This document shows, one piece after another, positions 18,542 to 26,071 of a stretch of 44,163 nucleotides of DNA; positions within the stretch are counted from its first letter, which is position 1, and each line of letters starts with the position of its first letter. Under the pieces are notes generated by a model that worked only from the letters and a program-made list of their open reading frames with translations, had not been told where the DNA came from and did not search any database. Source of the DNA: Pseudomonadota bacterium (GTDB lineage Bacteria; Pseudomonadota; Gammaproteobacteria; Burkholderiales; Burkholderiaceae_C); NCBI GenBank assembly GCA_018241325.1, contig JAFEEB010000048.1, positions 1 through 44,163 of the forward strand. The letters run 5' to 3'. The translations under genes and the position numbers were made by a program.

Positions 18542-19062
18542 TTCATTGCATCGGTTGGATGGCGACGGATTTGGTCAGGGGTTGATTTTTTTTTGACCTG
18601 AGCTACTACACGAACTGAATGCGCCTCATTTGCCTTGTTCGGGGCGCACCAGCCCCTAAAATTATCAGCTCTTGAGCTTGAGATGGGCCTTCAGGCGGTT
18701 CATCCTCGCCGGCCAATGGACCGGGGTGAGGGACAGGCCGCAAGATGCCGTGACTCGCTCGATCGAGGTGATGGGCACGGCTACAGCCGAGCGGCCAATC
18801 CCCGCGAAGGCCTCCAAGGCTCATGCTCACTATGGCCCGCAATGATCGCCAGCGGGTTTGGCCTACTACCCCCGCACAGCCCCGCTTGCGGCTCGTTGTC
18901 CCCAGAGCCACCGGCACGCCGTTGCCGCGCTGGGGCGCGCTTCCTTCGCCAGAAGGTGGGACTCCAGGGTGCCTTGTATCCAGGCACGGGGCCGTCGAAG
19001 GCGCACTCCAAAGTCCGCCCCTGTCCCGGTTCGGCATTGGCCACTGCATGGCCGTTCGCCAA

Positions 19063-19099
19063 GCGCTTGCCCTTCGCTCAGCTCACCCAGGGCAAGCGC
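19063..19099. other. GC-rich stem-loop
   Basis: GCGCTTGCCC (19063-19072) and GGGCAAGCGC (19090-19099) are perfect inverted repeats; one more T-A pair extends the stem to 11 bp, enclosing a 15-base loop. There is no U tract on either strand, so it is not a standard terminator. Confidence 0.6.
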
Positions 19100-19124
19100 C
19101 ACCGCAGACCACCGGGGCTCATCG

Positions 19125-19154
19125 GGCGCGCGACAGCAACGGGGCACGCGCGCC
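19125..19154. other. GC-rich stem-loop
   Basis: GGCGCGCG (19125-19132) pairs with CGCGCGCC (19147-19154) across a 14-base loop, 25 bases after the stem ending at 19099. The two hairpins form a compact structured block. Confidence 0.5.
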
Positions 19155-20069
19155 GGCATGAAGCTTGGCTGGACCGGCGGGACACTTTCTCATTGACCCA
19201 GTCGCATGAATAAATTTTCATGCATTTCGAATATTTTTTTCTTCATATCGAATAAAAATAGTTATGCCGCTTTCGAGTGTCATTTAAAGCGTTTACCGGC
19301 ACACCATGCTTTAGCTCAAAAGAAAGGATATCGGCTGGCAAACCGCCTCGACGACCGATCCTTGGTCTGCTGGCAACATGACCTCCAGGTCCTGAGGAAC
19401 ACTTGCCACGGCTTCGGCTCGCGCGGGTAGTCGTACAAGAACGAGGGCGATTCAGCGGCCCGCCGAAGACCCTGACGCAGCAACAACATCCGTCGGTTGC
19501 CCGGCCCTCGTGTCTGCAAATCAGTCAGAGCGATGGCCGATGCCGGTGTTTGAAGTTGCCCTCTTGAGCGGCGCGATCATTGAAGAAGAAGGGGCATCCC
19601 ACCGCGTCGGTTGCCAACGAACCGTCCCCCTCGGCACACGGTCTCCTTCCCCCTTGGCCCCACGCGCAAGGCTCCTTCCTCATACGGGAGAACCTGTTGA
19701 TAACGGACTACGGAGCGGCCCGCCAGTACGGCGGCGAGGCCGTGAGTACGAGCGTGATGCACGTTGGCCACGCCTTGGCCGTCGCAGGGTAGCGGTCACC
19801 TATCCCACTCGGTGCAGCCGCCCCCGCATCTTCGAAGGACGTCGTTTCCGGGTACCAGGGCGGTGCCAGCAGCCACCAGTTCCCATCGTGTCTCTGAATT
19901 CGAGCGCATATCAGGCGGCGTAGCGAACTGGCCGCCACGGCCTTGCGGGCATGCGGCCCATTGGCGCTTCTAGGATTTTTTTATTGGACAACCGGATGGT
20001 TTGAGCTGGATAGCGTTGCATTTCATGAAACTGCATTAACTGGCCGGCTCACAGGTATCGATCAGGGTC

Positions 20070-20079
20070 AGTCATGACT
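20070..20079. promoter_or_regulatory. palindrome upstream of alpA
   Basis: AGTCATGACT is a perfect 10-base palindrome 40 bases before ATG 20120 and directly upstream of a TTGACA hexamer (20084-20089). A matching -10 box at normal spacing is not evident. It may be an operator for the AlpA protein or an element repressor. Confidence 0.3.
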
Positions 20080-20119
20080 CCGATTGACATGGTAATTAAA
20101 TCGTTCAGGAGAGCTTCAA

Positions 20120-20398
20120 ATGTCCGCAGGTCACGCCAGCAACTTCATCGTCATCCGCCGCAATGACGTGTGCAAGAAGTTGAAAATTTCAAACAGCACG
20201 CTCTACAACAAGCTCAATCAGGCATCACCTCAGTATGACCCGTCGTTTCCACAGAAGGTTCGTTTGGGCGCTTCGTCCGTCGGCTGGATTGAATCGGAGA
20301 TCGACGACTGGATCTTGAGCCACAGGATCGCCACGCATTCCGAGAAGCCGGAACCAACTTTCGAAGCAAAGACTTCACCGGCGCTCCAGTCATGCTAA
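20120..20398 (+). CDS. AlpA-family DNA-binding regulator
   Basis: 92-residue MerR/AlpA-type helix-turn-helix protein. The pattern VIRRNDVCKKLKISNSTLYNKLNQ, then DPSFPQKVRLGASSVGWIESEIDDWILSHR, is the standard AlpA layout of an HTH plus wing ending in E.DDWI. In P4-like elements AlpA proteins activate the integrase or excision genes, so it probably controls this element. AGGAGA at 20107-20112 sets ATG 20120. The last codons overlap a 58-codon reading frame starting at 20392. Confidence 0.88.
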   Translation: MSAGHASNFIVIRRNDVCKKLKISNSTLYNKLNQASPQYDPSFPQKVRLGASSVGWIESEIDDWILSHRIATHSEKPEPTFEAKTSPALQSC

Positions 20399-20568
20399 GC
20401 CATTGGCTGAAAGCTTCCCAGGTGTCGTCTGGACCATTGGCGGACGATATCTGGGGAGTTTATTTAATTGATAGTGCTTGGCTATTGATTGGCCTCCTTC
20501 TCATCTTGGAGCTGTGCTTCATCCGATGTTTTTTGACGTACATGAAGCGTCATGAGCCGCTGCGATGA
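20392..20568 (+). CDS. small single-pass membrane protein (58 aa)
   Basis: The reading frame starts with ATG 20392, overlapping the alpA stop, and encodes MLSHWLKASQVSSGPLADDI followed by one clear hydrophobic span (about residues 29-46, LIDSAWLLIGLLLILELC) and a basic tail ending MKRHEPLR. This is a plausible small inner-membrane protein with the positive end inside. It lies between alpA and the Gp2-type gene on the same strand with close spacing, which supports co-expression. There is no strong ribosome site, so it probably depends on coupling. No family is recognised. Confidence 0.5.
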   Translation: MLSHWLKASQVSSGPLADDIWGVYLIDSAWLLIGLLLILELCFIRCFLTYMKRHEPLR

Positions 20569-20606
20569 CCGTTCCGAGCTTTATGGATAAAATTTAAAGG
20601 CATGAA

Positions 20607-21566
20607 ATGACTATGCACTTGTACTTCGATCTTCCAGAGGCCTTGTCGTGGATAAACAAGGCCAGTAGCTTGATCAAGGCCATGCACGCCGCGTCCTTGA
20701 TCTCCACCCCGCGCTTTGTACTAGGCGAAGCGGCTGTGCACGGATTTGGCGAGCGACTCAAGGCCCTGATCGAAGGTGTGGCCGAGGAGCGATGGCGGTT
20801 GCTACTAAAGGAATCGACGGACCCATACATCCTGCCCTTCCAAGCCGCATGTGATCACTACTTCACTCACTTGGCGCAGGGACGCGAGCCATCTGGGCTT
20901 GAGTTAATGAGCGTCGTCTTGCAGGCCCTGCAATCACCGCTATTTGCTCTTCGACGGGATTCCGTTCGGCGCTTGCGCCACAAGGTGCGCAATTCACTCC
21001 AGCAATACGTGCATGACTTGAAGTTGATCTATTCCAAGCTGATGATTGTTCGTCTGGACTTGTGGTACATGAAGGGGTACACGCGCAACATGCTGCCCGA
21101 GCAGCGCATCCTGGAAGATTGGGAGCGACTGCTGCGATTCATCGCACAGGGCTTTACACCGGCTTGGGTGGGCTATGCGGTGAAGTTTGAGTACGGTCCG
21201 CAGCGTGGCGTCCATGCGCACGTCATGCTGCTCTTCAACGGCCGGGAGGTTCGCGAGGACGAGACGATCGGGCGCATCATCGGCGAGCATTGGCGGCAGG
21301 TCATCACCGATGGGGTCGGCGGCTACTTCAACACCAACACGCGAGCGTACAAGGCTCAGATGGAATACTGCGGGATCGGGACGTTCACATCGATGACGGA
21401 CGACTTTCAGGAAGGGGTGGCGCGCATTGCGGACTACCTGGCAAAACCCGATCACGGGGTACGCCTAGCGGTGCCGGGTCTGGATCGCAGTGTGCGTCGC
21501 AGCTACCTGGACGGTTGGCAACGTGATCGACTGGAAAGGCTCCAAGCCGAAGCATGCTCTGACTGA
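20607..21566 (+). CDS. inovirus Gp2/YagK-YfjJ-type protein with HxH motif
   Basis: 319-residue protein of the inovirus Gp2/YagK-YfjJ C-terminal family, linked to replication of filamentous phages and satellite elements. Key features are KLMIVRLDLWYM (about 144-155), WVGYAVKFEYGPQRGVHAHVMLLFNG with His203-Ala-His205, then GEHWRQVITDGVGGYFNTN, several tyrosines in ~235-255 (YFNTNTRAYKAQMEYCGIG) and IADYLAKPD. A His-x-His strand followed by tyrosines is the arrangement of HUH-type nickases, so a nicking role in rolling-circle replication or mobilisation is plausible but inferred. AAAGG at 20596-20600 sets ATG 20607. The next gene begins 5 bases after its stop. Confidence 0.8.
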   Translation: MTMHLYFDLPEALSWINKASSLIKAMHAASLISTPRFVLGEAAVHGFGERLKALIEGVAEERWRLLLKESTDPYILPFQAACDHYFTHLAQGREPSGLELMSVVLQALQSPLFALRRDSVRRLRHKVRNSLQQYVHDLKLIYSKLMIVRLDLWYMKGYTRNMLPEQRILEDWERLLRFIAQGFTPAWVGYAVKFEYGPQRGVHAHVMLLFNGREVREDETIGRIIGEHWRQVITDGVGGYFNTNTRAYKAQMEYCGIGTFTSMTDDFQEGVARIADYLAKPDHGVRLAVPGLDRSVRRSYLDGWQRDRLERLQAEACSD

Positions 21567-21571
21567 TTTCG

Positions 21572-22714
21572 ATGACCAAGACCGTGACCACAAAGAATAC
21601 TCCTCCGCCAACGGACAAGCTCCGACAGCGAGTTGAGCAGGCGGAGCACCAAGCCGGGCTTGAATGGTCACTATCTCCGCGCAGACAGATATTCCAAGCT
21701 GGCTCCCCTGGTGGGCACGTCGCCGCTGCTCTGGTGGCCGCGCATGTCTACCTGCGACTGGCGGAAGAGCTTCGAAAGATGTCGGTGGAGCCGCTCTTCG
21801 GCTGGGATGACGCATCGAAGCGAGCGTCGACGAACCCTGTAGGAGAGAGGTTGGAGTGGGTGGCACAGCAACTCGATACGCAGCGCCACGAGCTTTACCC
21901 CTTACTGTGTGCCTACGAACAGTCACCACTCATCGAAGGATTCCTACGTGCCTTTTGGCCGCAGGCGTTAGACGTCAGGCACGCACGATTGCGAGCCCGC
22001 GACGTTCAAGATGTGCGCGAGCGTGCGCTCACGGCATCCCTTCAGTGGGCCGAGGACGCGGCGCAGCGCAAAAAGAGAAAGCGCTTCTGTACCAATGTGC
22101 GCAAAGCCACCGCATCCGTCAGCGCCTATCTTCAAACGCTACCAAGCACGAGACAGTTGTCGGTGGTTCGGGTGGAACTCACCCCACAGCCAGCGCTCCC
22201 GGGCCTGTATAACGCAGTCATTCCGGGGGTCAGGCAGCTATTCAAGTCCACGGAGGACGTTGATCAGAAAGCGCAAAGAAAATTGCTCGATCACCATGTC
22301 TTCAAGTCGTACTCGGGACAGCTGACGACGTTTCTGGAGTTGTTGAAGCGAGACCCAAAGCAGGCGTTTGTGGACTACAGCATCAAGCAAGAGTTCAAGC
22401 CTGGGGTGGGGGCGTCCTTCAACGCATTCCTGTTCTTCGATGGTAGCGTCTGGGGAGACTTTGGCAGCTTGCGTGCTGTCGTGAAGCAGCTCTGGAGTGC
22501 CGCGACCTGCGTGAATCCGGCCTCGATAGACGAAGTCGCCCACTTCGCAGAAACGTGGTCGTTCCCGGGGGGCCACGATCCGGATTGGAAGGATTTTGTT
22601 CGCAAAGTTCTTGCCCATCAAGTTGACAACACCGCCTATCTGAGTCTGCGCGTGCCTTCCGGTGTGCGCGCGTATCGTCGGGGAATCATGCGCGGCGAGG
22701 ACGAAGAACAATAG
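21572..22714 (+). CDS. second Gp2-like protein lacking HxH
   Basis: 380-residue protein, 5 bases downstream of the HxH Gp2-type gene. Its C-terminal half follows the same layout: QLSVVRVELTPQ with KLMIVRLDLWYM, VDYSIKQEFKPGVGASFNAFLFFDGSVWGDFGSLRAVVKQLW with WVGYAVKFEY...HAHVMLLFNGREVREDETIGRIIGEHW, and VLAHQVDNTAYLSLRVPSGVRAYRRGIM with IADYLAKPDHGVRLAVPGLDRSVRRSYL. The HAH is replaced by Ser-Phe-Asn, so a metal-dependent nicking activity is unlikely. Residues 1-200 are mostly helical, with a basic patch (QRKKRKRF). It could be a partner, an inhibitor or a DNA-binding accessory of its neighbour. Confidence 0.6.
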   Translation: MTKTVTTKNTPPPTDKLRQRVEQAEHQAGLEWSLSPRRQIFQAGSPGGHVAAALVAAHVYLRLAEELRKMSVEPLFGWDDASKRASTNPVGERLEWVAQQLDTQRHELYPLLCAYEQSPLIEGFLRAFWPQALDVRHARLRARDVQDVRERALTASLQWAEDAAQRKKRKRFCTNVRKATASVSAYLQTLPSTRQLSVVRVELTPQPALPGLYNAVIPGVRQLFKSTEDVDQKAQRKLLDHHVFKSYSGQLTTFLELLKRDPKQAFVDYSIKQEFKPGVGASFNAFLFFDGSVWGDFGSLRAVVKQLWSAATCVNPASIDEVAHFAETWSFPGGHDPDWKDFVRKVLAHQVDNTAYLSLRVPSGVRAYRRGIMRGEDEEQ

Positions 22715-22753
22715 CTGTCAACTCAAGGGCCATTGCTGATTGACTGAGACCGC

Positions 22754-22795
22754 ATGAGTTTCGCGCAATACCCGGCGTACAAGGACAACGGTGCG
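22754..22795 (+). pseudogene. 5' remnant of a type I R-M specificity gene (hsdS)
   Basis: From ATG 22754 the frame reads MSFAQYPAYKDNG, then runs into transposase-like sequence. The same start occurs at 44059 (MSFAKYSAYKDSGVAWLGEVP), and similarity begins upstream of the ATG, in TTGNNTGAGNCCGCATG. Only about 14 codons remain. It marks an old junction where another mobile element disrupted or captured an hsdS locus. Confidence 0.65.
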
Positions 22796-22929
22796 TGTGG
22801 CCGAGCTCAGTGCAATGCCGGGTACTGGGTGTCAGTATGAGCGGATATCACGAGCATTTCGTTCGCCGCGCCAGTGATGCGCAGCGACGCCATCTGAGTG
22901 ACGACGCGCTGCTTGTGCACATCAAGGCT
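22795..22929 (+). mobile_element. IS3-family transposase (OrfB) fragment
   Basis: The frame reads SSVQCRVLGVSMSGYHEH, then FVRRASDAQRRHLSDDALLVHIKA, the early part of an IS3-type OrfB (typical pattern CxVLGVSRSGYY...D..L...I). It breaks off after about 45 residues, without the DDE catalytic core or recognisable ends. The 208 bases from 22930 to 23137 hold no gene I can support, only an inverted repeat CACTTTG/CAAAGTG (22957-22963, 22986-22992). Confidence 0.65.
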
Positions 22930-23137
22930 ATGGGATACGGATTCCAGAGGCAAGGTCACTTTGCAAAGCAGAAAAATTCAGTTTTCAAAGTGCCGGACTT
23001 CACGTGGGGTGCTGGCATCTTTCGCTGAATTGCAAGGGCCAGCTTCGAATCACTCAAGGAAATCGAACGGGGCCGCGGGTGGCTTGACACGCTGATTCGC
23101 TGCGCGGATTAGTGGTCTGGGTGCCTACTGCGGCCGC

Positions 23138-24058
23138 TCATGAAGAGGTGTCGGCAGGCCTGCCCACAGAAGGATGCGTACGCGAAGCCGCAGCGTGAAG
23201 CCAAGCAAGAAAGGCTTCGACCGACGGCCGCTTGGCGTGGCGTTCTGGGTAAACGGCAAAGTGCGCCTTCACACGCACCACCTTGTCCATTCCGAAGACT
23301 GGTTGCAGCTTGCCTTCGGCCAGGTGACTGCCAGCCATCGTGGCACTCTCCAACGCGACCCCCAAACCTTGGGTCGCGCTGTCCAATGCAAGCTGCGCGC
23401 GGTCAAAGCGCGCGGCGTAGAGATCGGGCGCGGGCTTGTCTGAATAGTTGAGAAACCAGTCCGACCACTGTACGATGCTGATGGTGCTCTGGATCAGTGG
23501 CACTTCCGTTAGTTGGTCAATGCGTCGCAAGCGATGTTCACGAATGAATGCGGAGTTCGCCAGCGGCAGGATTGATTCCTCGAAAAGCGGCTCAACAACC
23601 AAGTTCGGCCAGCGCGGCACGCCATAGCGAATGTCGAGATCGGCTTGGCCGAGTGCGAAATCGCTGTGGATCGGCGAAGCCGATAGGTTCAGCGCGATTT
23701 GTGGGTTCGCCTGCGCAAAACCGCGCAGCCGCGGCATCAGCCACAGCGCGGCCAAGCTCGGTGTGCAGTGCACATGCAAGCTGTTGTTCACGCCGTGGCG
23801 CAGGTCGTCGGTAGCTGCCGCGATGGCCGCCAGCGCGCCAGCAATGCGCTCCATGTAGATCTCCCCCGCTGAACTGAGCCACACGCCGTGGGCGCTGCGC
23901 TCGAGAAGTCGAACGCCGAGCCGCGATTCCAACCGCGCCACTTGGTGGCTGACCGCCGAGGCTGTGACGTGAAGTTCGGCTGCCGCAAGCGCGAAGCTTC
24001 GACGGCGCGCGACGGCCTCAAGGGCTTGAAGGCTTGCTGTCGGCGGCAAATAGGGCAT
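23138..24058 (-). CDS. LysR-family transcriptional regulator (GcvA-like)
   Basis: 306-residue regulator. The N-terminal winged helix (residues about 6-65: LQALEAVARRRSFALAAAELHVTASAVSHQVARLESRLGVRLLER) is classic LysR. The effector domain (SLHVHCTPSLAALWLMPRLRGFAQANPQIALNLSAS, then DLDIRYGVPRWPNLVVEPLFEESILPLAN) resembles the GcvA branch. It is divergent from the SDR/TRAP/transketolase operon across a 144-base gap that holds a strong dyad with T-N11-A geometry, so it very likely controls that operon in response to the imported substrate or a product of it. Confidence 0.9.
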   Translation of the reverse strand: MPYLPPTASLQALEAVARRRSFALAAAELHVTASAVSHQVARLESRLGVRLLERSAHGVWLSSAGEIYMERIAGALAAIAAATDDLRHGVNNSLHVHCTPSLAALWLMPRLRGFAQANPQIALNLSASPIHSDFALGQADLDIRYGVPRWPNLVVEPLFEESILPLANSAFIREHRLRRIDQLTEVPLIQSTISIVQWSDWFLNYSDKPAPDLYAARFDRAQLALDSATQGLGVALESATMAGSHLAEGKLQPVFGMDKVVRVKAHFAVYPERHAKRPSVEAFLAWLHAAASRTHPSVGRPADTSS

Positions 24059-24073
24059 AGGGTCAACCCGGGC

Positions 24074-24098
24074 TTAACATGACAAAACGTCATCTTAA
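24074..24098. promoter_or_regulatory. candidate LysR operator
   Basis: TTAACATGAC (24074-24083) and GTCATCTTAA (24089-24098) form an inverted repeat with nine of ten pairs matching and a 5-base spacer. The inner part is T-N11-A from 24080 to 24092. It lies 16 bases from the LysR start and about 105 bases before the SDR start, the usual place for a site serving both autoregulation and activation. Confidence 0.6.
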
Positions 24099-24202
24099 GG
24101 TGAAGAAGCATCGTTTGCTGTATTCCAACCCCTTATCCAAAATGCCATCCATCGGAAACGGCCTCTTGCGCCGCCGCCATCCACCGACAGGAGTTTGATG
24201 AC

Positions 24203-24952
24203 ATGTTGCTTCGAAATAAAGTTGTCTTGATTACCGGCGGTGCCGGCCAAAACGGCCTTGGCTTTGCCAGTGCCCGCGAGATGGCGGCGCAAGGTGCGCG
24301 GGTTGTCATTCTCGACCTGGCGCGCGCCGAGCCAGCGACTGCCGCAGCGCGGCTCGGTGAAGGTCACTTCGGTATCGTCGCCGACGTCACCGACAAAGCA
24401 TCATGCGTCGCCGCGGTTGAGGAGATTCGTCGCCGCATGGGCCATATCGATATTCTCGTAAACAACGCGGGCATCACGCAGCCGCGCAAGACACTAGACA
24501 TCAGCGCCGCGGATTATGACGCCGTGCTTGACGTGAGCCTGCGTGGCACGCTGCACATGTCCCAGGCGGTGTTACCAGTCATGCAGATGCAAAAGTCTGG
24601 CTCCATTGTCTGTATCTCATCCGTGTCGGCACAGCGGGGTGGGGGAATCCTTGGCGGACCGCACTACTCGGCCGCCAAGGCCGGCGTGCTGGGCTTGGCG
24701 CGCGCGATGGCTCGCGAATTTGGCATCCATGGCATTCGAGTCAACAGTGTGACTCCAGGGCTGATCGCCACCGACATCAACAAGGGTTTGATCCCCGCCG
24801 ATCGGATGAAAGGCATCCTCGAAGACATACCGTTAAACCGCATCGGCGAACCAAGCGACGTTGCCGGTTGCGTGGTTTTTCTCGCGAGTGATCTCGCCAA
24901 GTATTTGACCGGCGTAACGCTCGACGTGAACGGCGGGATGTTGATTCACTGA
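24203..24952 (+). CDS. SDR-family dehydrogenase of the transketolase operon
   Basis: 249-residue classical SDR, first gene of the operon. NNAG is at about 87-90, the catalytic Ser in CISSVSAQ (about 140), and YSAAK has Tyr155 and Lys159. It ends in the usual TGVTLDVNGGMLIH. The cofactor loop is TGGAGQNGLG, two residues longer than the common TGxxxGxG; the acidic residue ending the second strand (VVILDLA) favours NAD+. It would oxidise a polyol or hydroxy-acid substrate, or reduce a ketose, in the pathway. ACAGGAG at 24187-24193 sets ATG 24203. The TRAP binding-protein gene starts 44 bases after its stop. Confidence 0.85.
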   Translation: MLLRNKVVLITGGAGQNGLGFASAREMAAQGARVVILDLARAEPATAAARLGEGHFGIVADVTDKASCVAAVEEIRRRMGHIDILVNNAGITQPRKTLDISAADYDAVLDVSLRGTLHMSQAVLPVMQMQKSGSIVCISSVSAQRGGGILGGPHYSAAKAGVLGLARAMAREFGIHGIRVNSVTPGLIATDINKGLIPADRMKGILEDIPLNRIGEPSDVAGCVVFLASDLAKYLTGVTLDVNGGMLIH

Positions 24953-24996
24953 CGGCCCATTGATCCAGAATTTTTACAACCAGGAGACGACCCATC

Positions 24997-25977
24997 ATGC
25001 AACGCAAGATCTTCATCAGCATGCTGACCGCCGCCGTATTGGCGCCGCTGGGCGCACAAGCGCAGACCACCAAGCTGACACTCGGGCACGGTGCTGCCGC
25101 TGGCAACCCGCGCCACGAGGCTGCGGTCAAGTTCGGCGAAATATTGAAGGCGAAGACCGGCGGCCGTATCGAGGTACAGGTGGCACCGTCGGGGCAACTC
25201 GGAGACGACGCGGCGATGGTGACCGCACTGCGCACGGGTGCGCTCGACATCTCAGCCAATTCACAAGGTGCGGTGGCCAACGTAGTACCCGAGTACGCGG
25301 CGTTTGGCATGCCTTTCCTGTTCGATAGCTTGCCGCAGGCGTGGAAGCTGCTAGACGGCCCTCTCGGCAAGGAACTGGCGGACAAGAGCGCAGCGAAGGG
25401 GTTAATCGTCCTCGGTTACTGGGACAACGGCATCCGCCACATGAGCGACAGCAAGAGGCCGCTTCTCAAGCCAGAGGATCTGAAGGGGCTGAAGATGCGC
25501 ACCCCGCCCGACGCCGTGACGGTGGACATCATGGAGGCATTGGGTGCTGAGGCACAGCAAATCAAGTTCGCCGAGCTTTATATTGCGCTGCAACAAGGGG
25601 TCGTCGACGGGCAGGAGAACCCGCTGATGAACATCTATGCGAGCAAGCTCTACGAGGTGCAGCCATTCATTTCATTGACTGGCCACAAGTACGAGATGAC
25701 GCCCTTTTTGATGAGCAAGCGCAGCTGGGATCGACTGTCCGAGGCGGACCGTATCGCAGTGCGCGAAGCTGCGGCCGACGCCACCGCGCTGCAGCGAAAG
25801 CTGTCGCAAGAGTCGGACGAAAAGCTCGTCGTCGAACTCAAGGGAAAAGGCGTACGCGTGGACACCGTGGATAAAGCGCCGTTCAAGAAGGCGACGGCAT
25901 CGGTCGACGACAAATGGATCGCTTCACCGATCGGGCCGTACGTCAAGAAGGTGATCACGGCCGCGCGCGCGAAATGA
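24997..25977 (+). CDS. TRAP transporter substrate-binding protein (DctP type)
   Basis: 326-residue periplasmic receptor for a TRAP importer. A signal peptide (MQRKIFISMLTAAVLAPLGAQA) precedes the DctP fold: LTLGHGAAAGNPRHEAAVKFGEILKAKTGGRIEVQVAPSGQLGDD, FGMPFLFDS, LKPEDLKGLKMRTPPD (the conserved Arg that salt-bridges a substrate carboxylate or other anion), IALQQGVVDGQENPLMNIYASKLYEVQ. The intact anion-binding Arg region suggests an acidic ligand such as a sugar acid, hydroxy acid or sulfonate. It is followed by the Q and M membrane genes. Confidence 0.9.
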   Translation: MQRKIFISMLTAAVLAPLGAQAQTTKLTLGHGAAAGNPRHEAAVKFGEILKAKTGGRIEVQVAPSGQLGDDAAMVTALRTGALDISANSQGAVANVVPEYAAFGMPFLFDSLPQAWKLLDGPLGKELADKSAAKGLIVLGYWDNGIRHMSDSKRPLLKPEDLKGLKMRTPPDAVTVDIMEALGAEAQQIKFAELYIALQQGVVDGQENPLMNIYASKLYEVQPFISLTGHKYEMTPFLMSKRSWDRLSEADRIAVREAAADATALQRKLSQESDEKLVVELKGKGVRVDTVDKAPFKKATASVDDKWIASPIGPYVKKVITAARAK

Positions 25978-26071
25978 AAGCCGGTGCAGCGCGGGCGGCT
26001 TGGCTGTCCAGCGGTGCAAGCCCATTTGACGTGGTTACCGCCTAAAAGTCGATTCGAGGAGACGACCGCAA

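Larger units (their letters stand above)
18542..20119. other. 1.6 kb gene-free stretch with GC-rich hairpins
   Basis: No convincing gene is found between the AT-rich gene and alpA. The left part (about 18600-19180) is GC-rich, open in several frames on both strands with arginine- and proline-heavy translations, as expected of non-coding GC-rich DNA, and contains strong hairpins. An AT-rich patch (19205-19290) separates it from a second GC-rich block (about 19320-19980). Either block could be a structured RNA, a replication or transfer origin, or decayed sequence. Confidence 0.5.

Noticed and set aside
18635-19213. Overlapping open frames of 90-190 codons on both strands
   Set aside because: Translations are Arg/Pro/Ala-rich in every frame without recognisable motifs or ribosome sites, as expected for non-coding GC-rich DNA.
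19510-19973. Frames of 60-137 codons in the second block before alpA
   Set aside because: No codon bias, no motifs, several frames open at once; judged non-coding.
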